In this document: one piece after another, positions 1-12,560 of the stretch
Layout: each line of letters begins with the position of its first letter
Numbering within the stretch: position 1 is the stretch's first letter
NCBI GenBank assembly: GCA_030062745.1
Contig: CP099854.1
Span: 12,596,153-12,660,152 of the forward strand
From: Capitulum mitella
Taxonomy: Eukaryota > Arthropoda > Thecostraca > Pollicipedomorpha > Pollicipedidae
Length of the DNA stretch: 64,000 bases
Direction of reading: 5' to 3'
Program-made: the position numbers and the translations under genes
Notes under the pieces: generated by a model
Seen by the model: only the letters and a program-made list of their open reading frames with translations
Databases searched by the model: none
Told to the model about the DNA's origin: nothing

Positions 1-1242
1 ATTCTCGTGTTTTCTGGGTTAAAAAGAACCACAACAGAACAATGCTGAGAAAGGCATAGTTGAAGGAAAGTATGCCCTAGTGCTCAGTATATATGTATAT
101 AGTCATTTTAGCCTCGTGTTTGATCGTGGACCGCGTAAAGGGCGTTCAATACAATAGTTACTGTCTATTAAATATGTATATATGTCTATACAATAGTTAC
201 TGCGGAGCGTAAGGCCACGGGATCGAATCGCAGCCGAGGTGTCGCTTCCAGGTCCTGCATGGCGCGCTTTTCACGGATTTCGGTAGTTAACAACCGAACT
301 GTGCATTCCCTTCTACATTCCCGTAAGAGTGTAATACAATTGCAACTGCGTGGGATGTTGCCAGGATTACGATTAGGATGTTCCACACGAAGTTTTCGGA
401 TGATGAGCATCGTTAGGCCTGACACTGATATATAACGCTCTTCCGTGCTATTCAGAATGAGTTTATTCAAACACAATCTTCTACCGTGTTCGACACTTCT
501 CATGATGTAACTTCTGTTTTCTAGTTTGAGCGCATAATAATGCATGAATGAATGTTGGTATTCGTTATACGCAGTTATACGTTTTTTTACGGGTATTACT
601 TAAAAGAACTGTCAAGTGATAGTGATTGACGTTTATTGTTCAGCCTGTTTTTGTCTGCCTTTTGGCCGGTTTTGAAACAATAAAAGACCGAAGTACCTTG
701 AGTTATGCTCGACTCTGGAAAGTCCGAGCTCGCCTGCCATGTGGCACCCCTTATGGCCGGGTTGCCATGTCCCCCCACTTTTTGGGAAATTTAACATTAG
801 CCCTACGAACAAAAACGTCTCTTTCCCTCCCCCCAGGCACCCACTTTTCTGGGTACTCCTTTGCTCCTGCCAACATGTTATAAACAGAGGCATGTTTGTG
901 ATCAACATTTATTGAAAATTATGATTCAGGAGGCATATATATCATAGCATCAGCTTCTGATTATTCCATGATCAAAGGTCACAGCGCTAGTCATAGACGA
1001 GAGATGAAATATATTAACGTAGGAAGCATCTGGGTCGACAAAAAATAGAAAGTAAGAAAAATATAAAAAATAGTAGCAATGATGATAAAAGGGACGAAAT
1101 AATGCTAGCAATTTATGCTATTCATCGAAACAAGTTTAAACCTAGTAATAAATATGTGTAAGATAGCGTAATAATCGTGCGTATATATATGTATGTATGT
1201 ATATATATATATATAAGCATGCCTATATAAATTTATATACAT

Positions 1243-1294
<52 letters not shown>

Positions 1295-2020
1295 GTCAGG
1301 CACTCATAAAAATAATGTCAGACACTCATAAAAAAGGCACACATAAAAATATTGCTGGAACAGTAATATTAAGACCAAAACACAGCAAAAAAGCAAACAA
1401 ATGGCAAAAACTAGAGTACAGTATCCTGTATACGTGGTGCTCACTGTAGACTGCTCCGCCACAAGTAACGAGACCACAACACGGTAGGCACAGAAGCAAA
1501 ACCAAAAAATGTCTGTATATAAGATGCCCACTACAACACTGCTGCAGGACAAGTCTAGAACGCGGCAAAAAATATGTAGGAAAAACTAAGCAGATCCTTC
1601 CATGAAATCAAAACAAACAGGCGTGTTGTAAGAAATCGGCCAAGGGCTTTGGCACGCATAACATTAATGTCGCCAAGACCAAAAGAACATATAAGGATTG
1701 ACACTATGTGGTCTTTTTTGTCACTCAGTGCATCAGTGAGTCGCCGTACCAAATATACCGCTACTAAAATATCCTTCATAATCGAAACATCTGCGTCATT
1801 TTCCTTTGAAAGCAGAGATACCAAATTCAACATAAAACTATGAGTTGTACCAGCAAAGCGGCGACCTGGTACATTTCTTGTATTATACCAAAATATTAAG
1901 ACTTAACTTTGTTCTACCGTTTGTCTAGTACCCTGCATGCATACAGCGCGTGTGTTCTATCTGACTTCCAACGCCTGGCAAGGCGGCAAACAAGTGCCGT
2001 TGCGTTACGCAGTTGGAAAC
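1..2020. other. AT-rich intergenic DNA with TA microsatellite
   Basis: No coding region or recognisable transposon is seen. The notable content is a (TA)n microsatellite at about 1195-1292, with a pure AT run at 1245-1292. Short ORFs on both strands have no recognisable domains and look like chance frames. A B-box-like word on the minus strand near 212-225 lacks a convincing A box. Confidence 0.5.
1195..1292. repeat. (AT)n microsatellite
   Basis: Two TA/AT stretches are separated by about 30 bases. The second (1245-1292) is a pure 48-base AT dinucleotide run. Such runs are length-variable and hard to sequence through. Confidence 0.95.
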
Positions 2021-2093
2021 TGCCGAAACCCGGGATCGAACTGGGGACCTTTAGATCTTCAGTCTAACGCTCTCCCAACTGAGCTATTTCGGC
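2021..2093 (-). tRNA. tRNA-Phe (anticodon GAA)
   Basis: Read on the minus strand, this 73-base sequence folds as a cloverleaf. The acceptor GCCGAAA pairs with TTTCGGC, followed by the discriminator A. The D arm is GCTC...GAGC, the anticodon stem TTAGA/TCTAA with loop CTGAAGA (anticodon GAA), and the T loop is TTCGATC. The A box (TAGCTCAGTTGG) and B box (GTTCGATCC) are intact. One A-C mismatch interrupts the T stem. No intron is present and no CCA is encoded, as expected for a nuclear tRNA. No clear T4 terminator follows directly. It is very close to the standard animal tRNA-Phe and is probably functional. A second, less standard copy lies at 52029-52101 and shares upstream flank with this one. 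Confidence 0.9.
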
Positions 2094-4008
2094 TACGTAG
2101 TTTTTTCAAGACGATGAGCGGGGAAGGGGCGGGGGCGGCTGGGAGGTGGTTTGAAAATCAAATATGTTCTCAGTAGGTGATACACAGTGGATATAACGAG
2201 GTACAATAAATAGACAATATCAGTGAAATTGCAAAAAACCAACAGGGGCAGCTAATGTTAAACGCATAAAAGTAAAAAAATGCCAAAAGGACAAAGAGTC
2301 AGATAGCAAAAAAGGCAAAAGAATAAGTCAAATGCAAAATTCCAGTAGGCAAGGATTCAAGAAGGATAAAAGTGCAGGGGATAAGACGCAGCGCCGCCGT
2401 CTTCTCGGCTTCTATGACATCAAGGACGCAACCTTTCATTCGGTGGTTATTAGCTGTAAGACTTCCCTTTGACATCAGCGGGCGGGCAGCGTGGTGAGTT
2501 ACACAAGCTGAAGAGTTCTGGGCTCTGAAGCATTTTTGGAAACTTAGAAAATGCGCTGTCTTATATGGACCCTATGATCTACACACGTTCTTCAACGCTG
2601 CGCCAATGGATTGGCGCTGGCCCGCCATGAGGCCAAGCGCGTAAATCTTAGCCACACAAAGCCTAAGGGGTTCCATCAGTCCCGCCGCCCCGTGCGTACA
2701 TGGATGCGGGCTAAAGCTCGCCGTTCTGCTTGCCGAATTCTTGGGAAGGGATGGGTTCGCCCATCCCTTCACCGCGAAAAAAGGAAACCCCAGTTCGCCC
2801 ACGTGGTCATTTAACCCTCTTCGGTGCATGAGGGGGATTCATCTCTCCTTCGTGTTTTTGCGCGGTACAGAAGAATGGCGCACGGCGGCAAGCCCAATTT
2901 TTGCACAGTCTGTTTTCATTCCGTATACTTTGGCGCGCAAAATTTGTTTTAAAATCAGATCACTGAGTTATAAGCTATGGCGTCATGCTGGAACACCGCC
3001 AAAAACAACAAGGCAGCAATGTGCGGGTTCACAGTTCCCACGTCCCTGTGGCTTTCTCTCTCTCTCTGTCTATGTCGTTGGTCGGCTGACTGCAGTTGGA
3101 TATTTTTGTGTGATTGGGAGAACAGTTTAAGGATAAAGAATTTTACTCTGAGGGAGCCAAAAAGTACAAAATTTGGATCGCCTAGCTGACCTGACCTGCC
3201 ATGGTCCGAGGAAGCCGCCAAATATTAGGGGCAAGGAATCCGTAACCTTTGATTTCTCAACGCTTACCATATCCACACGGAATTCCCCAGACATTTCACC
3301 TCGGAGTCCAACGCATCCATGGCCGGCACATTTTTTTATATTTGAGCCGGATTCATACTATAAAAAGGCTACTTTAGGGGCGTTAATACGGGCATTTGAA
3401 AAGTTGTCAGATTCCCGGCCAGATCGGCCATGGTGCACCTTTCTGGCCAGTTTAAGCATCCGCGAGGTTCTGGGTTTCCTTCACTTTTCCTTCACTTGTT
3501 GTTAGACATGGCAGTTTTAAACACAACTGCGACCTATGCTGGTCTGCATGAAATTACAGCCACTACAAATTACAACTAAATCCGTATACCAACCCATTTA
3601 CCTTCCTTAGGTTTTCAAAATCACTAATCGCTTCAAACACAGGCGCTACGATCTTAAACAAGGACCGCGTACACAACGATTGAAGGAATTTTCCGTTCCC
3701 TCGCCACTCTTCCTGCGCTTCCAGCTTATCAGTCTTCGACCAATCAGCGCCTTCGTTGAAAAACCTTTCAGCCTTGTCAAGGTACGTAGCCTTTGTGAAC
3801 CACTGGATTTGGCCAACGGCCGCATTGGCGAAACGCCAGGCTGGCAAGAAGCTACCAAATAAACTGCACAACACTCGAGGAAATTACTACCCATGGCATG
3901 TAGTGCAGAAAGCCGAGGTTTCTCCTTTTATTTCAAACTTGTTTGCATTGCAATCCATTCAGTATGCCCTACAATGTTAAAACACGCCTTTCCAGAACCA
4001 ATTGTAAT
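2094..4008. other. Intergenic stretch without supported genes
   Basis: The first ~90 bases resemble the DNA upstream of the second tRNA-Phe copy. A-rich degenerate sequence (words like AAAAGTCAAA) follows at 2230-2370. At 2811 a piggyBac-like end (TTAACCCTCTTCGG) appears without a partner that I can find. The 103-codon minus-strand ORF at 3563-3874 has no family resemblance I can name. Confidence 0.4.
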
Positions 4009-5225
4009 TTAACCCAATTCCCGGCAGGGGGGGCGGAATCCGCCCCCCCCCTCGGGTTTTTTGCTTGCCAATTCAAGGATTTTTAACGCAGCTTCACGAA
4101 ACTTGGTCACTTTTCTTAGCTATTCCTTGTAGGCGCTGTGACAAAATTTCAAAATTCTATTTTGCTCAGGGGCGGAGCCAGGCAACGTTTTTGGGAGGCA
4201 CCTCAGGCCATTTTTGGCCTTGTTGAGGGTAAAAGGAAAATGCCTGCCAAAAACAGAGTTTTTACGATAGAACTTAAAACTCTATATGGATGTATAGCTA
4301 AATAGTTGGACAATGTGCAGATGTAATTTTGTTTATATGAGGTCACTTTACAAGGTCAGGTCAAGGTCAAAAGTCAAAATTTGTTTTTTGCAATAATTTC
4401 GGCGTCGTTTTTTTAATGCCAAACCCCAAGTATATATGACGTAGAAGGGTGCCCTCTACTTGTGTACCAAATTTCAGCTCGATATCAGGTCGGATCACGG
4501 AGCCATGACCTAAAATGTCAGTGCGCGTACCCTATATCGCAATAGCCATAAAATGAAATTTTTGAAATAGAGTGAATTCAAATGATTAAAAGCGTTTACA
4601 GATAATACTGAATGCACACGACATCATTCCAAGTGACTCCAAGGTCACTGGAGGTCATTTAAGGTCAAAGGTTACAAGTGGATCTGAAGAACGTGTGACC
4701 GTGACAGTTCCCCTTTTTATGTCCCTGGCACCGCCTATGCTAACATTATACAAATATTGTAATGCGATTTGTACTTCTTTACCATAACATGACTAGCAGA
4801 CGCCAAAAAAGTATTTTTGCCTCTTTTGTTCATTCATTTGTTAGAAAACTAATCCTCCTATTTTTGAAACCCTGTCAACGCCAATGAATTTTCTCAAAAT
4901 TTCATATTTAGGGATCCATGGTAAAAGCCCTATTCATAATGTCTTGATTCATGCCAGTTTCATCGAAATCGGTCCATAAACAACGGAGTTATAAGAAGTC
5001 AAAAAGTAGCCCCCATTTTGACATTTTTGCCCCCTGTATCCATAAATTTCAAAATTTTGAAAATTTCTTTTAAAAAATGTGGTTCACGTCACGGCAAATC
5101 GATTGCCGTTTGTTGCGATGAAATCGGACAAGTAGTTCTCGAGATCTCAGTGGGGCCGAATCCGCCCCCCCCCCCCCCCTGCCGGGAATCGACCATACCG
5201 TCTAGCCCTCCGGGAATAGGGTTAA
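4009..5225 (-). mobile_element. piggyBac-type non-autonomous element, copy A
   Basis: The element is bounded by TTAA on both sides (4009-4012 and 5222-5225). Its terminal inverted repeats begin CCCAATTCCCGG on the left and, in reverse complement, CCCTATTCCCGG on the right. TTAA target duplication plus a CCC-start repeat is the signature of the piggyBac superfamily. No transposase frame is present over 1.2 kb, so it is non-autonomous. Both ends carry G-run/C-run palindromes (around 4024-4052 and 5160-5185) that can form hairpins. The interior is rich in AGGTCA/TGACCT words (4339-4380, 4640-4680). Orientation is opposite to the copies at 10782 and 49473. Confidence 0.75.
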
Positions 5226-5509
5226 ATTAGCATTTATTTTAATGCTGGTCAATCTGGCCAACCTGGCCGGGAATCTGGCAGCTTTCCAAATGCCCGTATA
5301 AACGCGCTTTTTGATACCCAAATAGACCAAAGTCAAAGGGCAAGAAGTCAGATGAAAAAAGATACAGCTACCACAGTTAATAATGCCCACTTTTTGCTTT
5401 AGCACCACAGTGAAAAGAATGGGTGACCATCTAATGTGATTGCCGTCTGCGGAGAGGTTTGTAGGACCAAGAGAAAACAAAAAGTCAACAGACAAAAAAT
5501 TGAGAATTT

Positions 5510-6245
5510 AAAGGTGAAGTCCTTTGATCCTGCCCTCCACAAGTCCTTTGACTTTTGCCCTCTTGCCTTCTCGATCGGTAGTAATCAAGTTTTTTGAAAC
5601 TTTGCCAGTTTGGATTTCTGTCCTTTGAAGTCTTAGCTATCTCACAGTTTGAATTTGACTTTTTGTCTACCCGTCTTTTATAGTTTTATTTGCTTGGCTT
5701 TATTTTTTCACCTTTGAATTTAATTCTATTGACTTCTGTCCCGTGAACTGTTTACGCTTTTGACTTTTTCACTTTCTGGATTTCAGTTTTGTCTTTTTGA
5801 CCTTTATTCTTTTGATTTCTGGTCTTTTTCATTTCTGATCCTTTTGACGTACTGCTTTTTTAACTTCCCCTTTGCTTCTATCAATTTTGACTTTTTGCAT
5901 CTGACTTTTATCCGTTTGATTGTAATCCCTCTGACTTTTGGCCATTGCCCCTACTGTTTCTTTGACAGTTGTCCATTTGACTCTGAACCCTTGGGCGCCG
6001 AATGACCTTGTAGTCGGTGCGCCCCTAAGCCCCAATAACCAACCGACTCTGAACCCTCTTGACTTTTTACCTATTTGACTTTTTGGTTTTGACTTTTATC
6101 CTTTTAGACTTTGCCGTGTTTAATTTTTGTCCTTTTCACATTTTCATTTGTTTTTTGTCCCTTTTCATTTAGCCATTTCACTTCTTCGCATTTGCATCTG
6201 ACTTCTTGTCTTCTGATTTTTTGTCTTTTGATTTTCTGTGTTGGC
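5510..6245. repeat. Degenerate TTTGACTTTT-rich repeat
   Basis: The plus strand is a CT-rich series of imperfect units built on words such as TTTTGACTTTTTGTC, spaced about 15-25 bases apart. Complementary A-rich versions occur at 2250-2370 and 5330-5500. Open frames across it are low-complexity artefacts. It looks like an old, decayed minisatellite. Confidence 0.6.
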
Positions 6246-8744
6246 ATTAGAGGTTTGCATGGGGTGGCCAGCCGTGCGGCCGGCTATAGCCTATGGCCAA
6301 CGGGGCGGGGCGGTTTAAAAAACCCGGCAAAGCACGGTTGCGGCTGTGGCTACCGCTGTTTTCTGGCTAAGAATAGCACACAAAATGTATAACGTGGTCC
6401 TATTTTCTGAACTTTACTTGACACTTTCTACCGTACCTAGTATGTAATTTCAATATTCTATTGCATGAAATAACAAACACAAACACTATCTATGCCATAA
6501 CTCATTACTTCCACAACTTCTCTGAGGAATAGGAAAGCTGTAATGCAGCTGCTGTACGAAGGTAAGCAATCAACTATGAACAGAATGAAATGGAAAAGCA
6601 CCAATTAACTATTTCACTCTACTGAGCAAGCTGCATTCTCACGTTTGGGAAGACACCTAGCTACGTAGGTAGTTAATTCTGTGAAGCTAAAGAAACTCCC
6701 GGCTTTATCGACAGAGGTATCTTCACATGGAAGTGCACACGTTGCAGACGGAAACGATGACTTTGGTCCTGTTGCTTAGTGCCTGCCAGTTACTCACGTG
6801 ACAAAACATCAGGATCCCAATCCCATAGGGCAGGTTGGTAAGTGTTAAGTAAGTTGGGAAGTGTAAGGTAAGTTCCCAGCTACCTGGGTAGGCATCTAGC
6901 TAGCCTACTTTGGTTTGTGCCTCCTAAACCACGTGATTTTCCCAAGCTTAAAACATGCTTTATGCCTAAAAATGCGACGCAGCCCGTTTTTTCTGTTACA
7001 TTTGCAAGAAATGCGTTTTATCTGAATCTTTGCTTTCAACTTTTGAAAGTATTCCTTCTAAGAGGCAGAAAAATGTTTGGATAGGTAGCTGAGTGTAATT
7101 AATCCCTAATATTTATGGAATACAAAACAACAGAACAAAATAGTTCCCAGTTATACTATCCAAATTACTATTTATTCCTGCAGTTATACTGGCAAGTGAT
7201 TCAGACATAGATTGCGATAAAGCGCAAACCATGTTTAGTCTTCTTATAGAGCTTACATATCGTTTCAACTGACATTTAAACCGCATCTGCGGCATTCACG
7301 GAAGGTTGCAAAGTTTTCCAATAAAATCTTATGTAGAGAACGTCGAGTATCCGTGATTTTTGTGTCATTCCGCTATGACCTGTACGATGACTTCTTGTGA
7401 AACCTCAAAGTGAGTCATATTTTATCATTTTCCAAGGTTGCTGTGCCTTACCAGTGTTACTCAGGACCTTGTGGTGTTTGCTGCGCTTGCTAAGTGTTGC
7501 AGGCTTTTTGCGACTCCTAAAGGTTATTCTGTTATGATCGTAACGATAGCTGCATACTCATGAACACGACTTGAATTGCATTCTGTGCGACTCATTCTGC
7601 GACTCATTCTCCTACTAAGTTATGGCTAGGGTCTCCTGATGCAGTCATCACAGACTCATTTAGGGTGGCAGGTAGAAAACGATAAATGTATTTTTAGCCG
7701 TGGCTGTGTACCTACCTACCTACTTAGCTACACAATCAGCTTAGCAAGCCTTTTTCAGGAAAGGTAGTCCAACTGTGAGGTCAACAGGGTCATGTTGGTG
7801 TTGGGTCACATTGCTGTTATTGTTTTCAGGTTTTGGTTGGTTAATGATTATGGATAAAGTAGGTAAACCATACATGTGCTAATGTCTGGTTTCTGAAACT
7901 CGAAGAGCTTAACTTGTTATGATAGGGATAGGATAAGCAGGCCGAGTTACATTTATACACACATGCATGTCATGGGAAAAACATGATTAGAAGTGGAAAG
8001 GTAGATAACCAGCTAGATTGGTATGATGCAGTCATTCGGTAGTTTTTGTGTTGTTGCGGCGTTGTTGTCTTTTCATATGATTCATATTCAAGTACCACCT
8101 TACCCTAGAAAACGGTTTTAAATGAAATTTTGAGAAAAAAATTCACACGGCTGGCCAACGGCTAACTGTTGGACCTATGGGTACGTGAGGCTTGCTGTGG
8201 CTGGGGTGCTATGGTTGCGGAGCGAACGGTTAAGGAAAAGTACAGCCGTGTGAACCTCTCGTTGGAACCGAAAAGTCCATGCCACTGGTGTACTTTCCAC
8301 TACTCATGAGACTTTCCACATCATTTTTTCTACTACTCACGACGTTTGTCACCTTAGACACTGGCGCTTAGCTGTGAAATTTTTCAACAACTGAAGTTGT
8401 GAAGTCGTTGCTAGGGCGACGGCGCCACGCAACCTACTTTTCGCACAGTTCATCCAAGGTCCCCATATAAGGTACGACCATTAGGCAATTCGACTTGCAC
8501 CGATGACATCACTCCTCCACCCTCCAAAATACTGTCATTCTGGAAGATGCTACAACGCTGTAATCAGCTCTTCATGAATCGCCCAGCCATCTTTGCTGCT
8601 GAAAATAATTCAGCGATAGTCCTGTCATTTTGCATTCCAAGATTACAGCCTTGCGATACCCCTTTTCAGTGACCATTTTTACACGCTTTTTGTTTGTGTA
8701 TTCGCTGCTAAGCCATGATTTTACCTTCAAGAAATCCAAGTTTC
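6246..8744. other. Gene-free intergenic DNA
   Basis: About 2.5 kb with no ORF above 60 codons having recognisable sequence, no RNA gene and no transposon relic I can identify. Short CTAGCTACGTAGG-like words recur near 6655-6680, 6890-6905 and 7715-7730 but do not form a regular array. Confidence 0.5.
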
Positions 8745-9810
8745 CACACCGATGAACTTTTTAGAATGTATTCCGTAAATTTGGAAGAAATGTGGTTGGA
8801 CGAAATTTTAGGCACAACAGGGCAATTTCAAGTCAGAATTGCCTTGATAGTCTGATTCGCATACTACCCGGCATTTGATACAAGAACTGTATTATTCCGC
8901 GTTGATTTGCATGGAATATTTGTTCGTAGTCGGCGATTGTTAAGTCAACATTTTGACAAGCCACTGTAACTCTGTAACTGCCCATGCGGAGACAATCTGA
9001 GATGCGGTACATTTCGGTCCCACAATCCGCAGGAGTTGGGATGTATTCCTGGTGTTGTTCGGTGTATATTTATTTTATTTTGACACCATATGACACCATT
9101 TGCAGAAACGCGTTTTGGGAAAATGATTGGGCACCAATGATTGGGCATCACGGAAATCTGAAATGGCACTGTGACAAACAATTATACGTTGTCTATACGT
9201 TACACCGCATAAGTTGTATCATACGTTGTTGTTACCCTCAATCAATCTTCCTTAGTTTTGACATGGTTCCACATTGTCCTTTGATATGCCGGCTTTGTGT
9301 GTATGGCTGGGAAGCAAAGGACGCATGATACGGGTGAATTAAAATAAAATAAATATACACCGAACAACACCAGGAATACATCCCAACTCCTGCGGATTGT
9401 GGGACCGAAATGTACCGCATCTCAGATTGTCTCCGCATGGGCAGTTACAGAGTTTTCTGCAGGTGGCGGTTCTTTCGAGTAAAACTGCGGACTAAACAGG
9501 TGGGTTCTGCCACGTGACCGTGTTTCGTACGCGGGCGTAGCATCCTGGCAAAAAGCAGACTCAATCAGGGCTTGCAGAAATGTTTGCCTCCATATCGAAG
9601 AACTTTTCAGAGAACATTCGGTAAATTTGGGAGAAATGTGATTGGCCGAAATTTTCAGTTTCATCAGGGCTATTCTAGGTTGGAATTACACCGATTACCC
9701 TCATTCGTATATTGCCCTAAATTTGCTACAAGCACTGTTGCATTTTGCGCTTATTAGTCTGGAATCTATGTAGGCACTCTGAAATTGTTCGGCGAATATT
9801 TCGACAGGTC
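8745..9810. repeat. Diverged direct repeat flanking a snap-back element
   Basis: 8745-8965 and 9585-9810 are diverged direct copies. Shared phrases include GGTAAATTTGG(G/A)AGAAATGTG and TTGGCCGAAATTTT-like words, then CATTCGTAT...GCCC...TTTG(C/A)TACAAG, in the same order. The snap-back element 8968-9454 lies between them. Confidence 0.6.
8968..9454. mobile_element. Snap-back (foldback/MITE-like) element with 114-bp inverted arms
   Basis: The left arm 8968-9081 and right arm 9341-9454 are reverse complements of one another over about 114 bases, with no mismatch that I can see. They are separated by ~259 bases. Both arms encode the same meaningless frame (starting MRRQSEMRYIS), which confirms the palindromy. 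The interior has no transposase. No target duplication is obvious. Perfect arms imply recent insertion, gene conversion between arms, or an assembly fold-back. Confidence 0.8.
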
Positions 9811-10781
9811 GCGGATACATGACCCCTTTCGCAAAAATATGTCATGGGCGAATGATCAGGCAACGGTCGTTTTTGTTCAGTTGTCTCAAGCCTTTTGTGG
9901 AGCTAAGTTTTACACGATTTTTAGCATGTGCATCAATGCCTTCCGCACTTGGGTCCGAGCTGGGTCGAGCTCATCTTTCGGCAAATTCATAAATTCAGGT
10001 CACTTACCTCTCCTGTCCTCAGAGGATATTCAAGCAGTCGGAGGCGGCGTTTTGTATAGCAACAGCAGCTCGTCCCTATGTAATGCAAATCGTCACTCTG
10101 GACGCTTCAGAAGTACTGCTATATCACATACCTATAAAATTCAATAGCAGCCAGTATCCGCTTCCACGGCTTCTAAGAGACCTGCAAGGCCACTGTGCGA
10201 GTTAGAATGGTGACGTATCATATCGTCGTACAACCAAATCCCGAGCTACACGACTACTTTTGTTCACTTGCTGTATCGTACGTACAGGAGTGTTTTAAGT
10301 TATCGGGCCACAGCCATGTCTAGACACCTCTTTTCCATGCGGCATTACAGACTGAGGCTCAAGGGAATGCTTAAACTATTTGCTTTCACTCGCATCAGGC
10401 CCAATGCACCTACACGCGCCTGATTACCAAGTTCCCGTTCGAAACTGAGCGTTTGTCATATCATGTACAGATTTGCTAAGGTTCTTCAGTGTGTTAGGTT
10501 TTGCTCAGTCTGTCTTCATCTGAGAACCGATGCATACCGATGGTGCCCAGTTGATGACTGACGTCCCGATGCAGTGACATTCACAAAAAGTCGGCTGATC
10601 CATTTCCCGGGGCGAATTCCAAGTCGCCACACCGTCGAGAACCAGGACAAGCACATCACTTACTTTTTTTGATGCGAGAGGCGGTTCAGGTAGACACACA
10701 GCGGCGGAGAGAGGCCTCAGAAGGGTGCAGTCCCTAGGACAGTTTCCAGACTCTGTGGTTTTTCTGTTAACTTTTTGACAC
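9811..10781. other. Intergenic, nothing recognised
   Basis: A 120-codon plus-strand ORF (9785-10147) and a 64-codon minus ORF (10505-10699) lie here. Neither shows a domain, signal peptide or family motif that I recognise. I treat both as chance frames. Confidence 0.4.
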
Positions 10782-11996
10782 TTAACCCTACTCCCGGAGG
10801 GCTAGACGGTATGGTCGATTCCCGGCAGGGGGGGGGGGGCGGATTCGGCCCCCCGAGATCTCAAAAACTACTCATTCGATTTCATCGCGACAAACGGCAA
10901 TCGATTTGCCGTGACGTGAACTACATTTTTATAAAAAAGAAATTTTCAAAATTTTGAAATTTGTGGACACGGGGGAAAAATGTCAGAATGGGGGGTACTT
11001 TTGGACTTCTTATAACTCCGTTGTTTATCGACCGATTTCGATGAAACTGGCATGAATCGAGAGATTATGGGTAGGGCTTTTACCATGGGTCCGCAAATCT
11101 GACATTTTGAGAAAATTCGTGGGCGTTCACAGGCTTCCAAAAATAGGAGGATTAGTTTTCTAACAACTGGATGAACAAAAGAGGCGAACACCCTTTTTTG
11201 GCTTCTGCTAGTCATGTTATACTAAAGAAGTACAAATCGCATTACAATATTTGTATAATGTTAGCACAGGCGGTGCCAGGGACAAGAAAAAGGGGGAACT
11301 GTCATGGTCACACGTTTCTCAGATGAACTTGTGACCTTTGACCTTAAATGACCTTCATTGACCTTGAGGTCACTTGGAATGATTTTGTGTGCATTTAATA
11401 TTATCTGTAAACGTTTTCAATCATTTGAATTCACTCTATTTCAAAAATTTCATTTTATGGCTATTGCGGTATAGGGTACGCGCACTGACATTTTAGGTCA
11501 TAGCTCCGTGACCCGACCCGACATCAAGCTGAAACTTGGTGCACAAGTAGAAGGCACCCTTCTACGTCACATATATTCGGGGTTTTGCATTTGAAAAAAC
11601 GGTGCCGAAATTATAGCGAAAAAACAAATTTTGACATTTGACCTTGGCCTGACCTTGTAAAATAACCTCAGATAAACAAAATTATACCTGCACATTTCCA
11701 ACTATTAAGCTATACATCCATATAAAGTTTTAAGTTCTATCTTAAAAACTCTGTTTTTGGCAGACATTTTCCTTTTACCCTCAACATGGCCAGAAATGGC
11801 ATGAGGTGCCTCCCAAAAACGTTGCCTGGCTCCGCCCCTGAGCAAAATAGAATTTTGAAATTTTGTCACAGCACGTAGAAAGAATAGCTAGGAAACGTCA
11901 TCAAGTTTGGTGAAGCTGCGTTAAAAATCCTGGAATTGGCAAGCAAAAAACCCGAGGGGAGCGGATTCCGCCCCCCCCTGCTGGGAATAGGGTTAA
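10782..11996 (+). mobile_element. piggyBac-type non-autonomous element, copy B
   Basis: TTAA flanks both ends (10782-10785, 11993-11996). The left repeat starts CCCTACTCCCGG and the right, in reverse complement, CCCTATTCCCAG. The left end continues through GGTATGGTCGATTCCCGGC into a long G run and then GGATTCGGCCCCCC, matching the right end of copy A. The interior is colinear with copies A and C in the same order. It includes the TGACCTTTGACCT word at 11332-11344, a perfect direct repeat of AGGTCA spaced by one base on the other strand. No transposase is encoded. Confidence 0.75.
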
Positions 11997-12560
11997 GCTA
12001 ACAATCACTTGCGGATCCTGGAAGATGTCATGGGGCCCAGGCTTTCTTTCATTGGAAAAGGCAGAGGCAACATCTCTTCGGAGTTTTGTTTCCGACGGGA
12101 ACAACAACGATTATGACAAGGACAAGGATCGGAATGAAACGATATGAAATGCATTTACTAAACGCTCCAATCTACAATAGATGACTAGCCCGTCTCGAAA
12201 CGTGCCGAGAAAGAAATCCTTTTTACAGATGGGGTCAAGGCTGACACAAGCGACGTCTCTACGCAGAACTGGCCAAATTTCTGGAGCAGCCACTCGTCCA
12301 GCGCAGTGTAGTGCGCGAGCTGGCCCCACTGGTACGGCTCCAGGCCGGCCACGGCTGCACGGTTCACGTTTCTATCCAGCCTCAGAGATGCGGCATCTTG
12401 ACTGCAACTGCCAATTTACCAGTATATAAACATATTTGTTTTCATTCATGGCCCTATGAATGTTGATATAATCACATCCGTGAGATGCAGGAGCAACGAC
12501 ACCTGCATTCCCTAAACGGTGCATACGCTCGCTGCTCTTAATCCGCACTGAAGCACATTG
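11997..12560. other. Intergenic with one orphan exon-like island
   Basis: A GC-rich island at about 12185-12370 reads on the minus strand as a 60-residue frame with protein-like composition (starting MNRAAVAGLEPYQWG). I do not recognise the family. No convincing splice-site pair was fixed. It may be a lone exon or a relic. Confidence 0.25.

Noticed and set aside
199-260. B-box-like word suggesting a tRNA or SINE on the minus strand
   Set aside because: No A box or cloverleaf could be drawn at proper spacing.
2811-2835. TTAACCCTCTTCGGTGCATG as another piggyBac-type end
   Set aside because: No matching inverted terminus found downstream or upstream and no similarity beyond the first ten bases.
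3563-3874. 103-codon minus ORF with protein-like composition
   Set aside because: No recognisable motif, splice site or neighbour; an overlapping frame of similar length exists.
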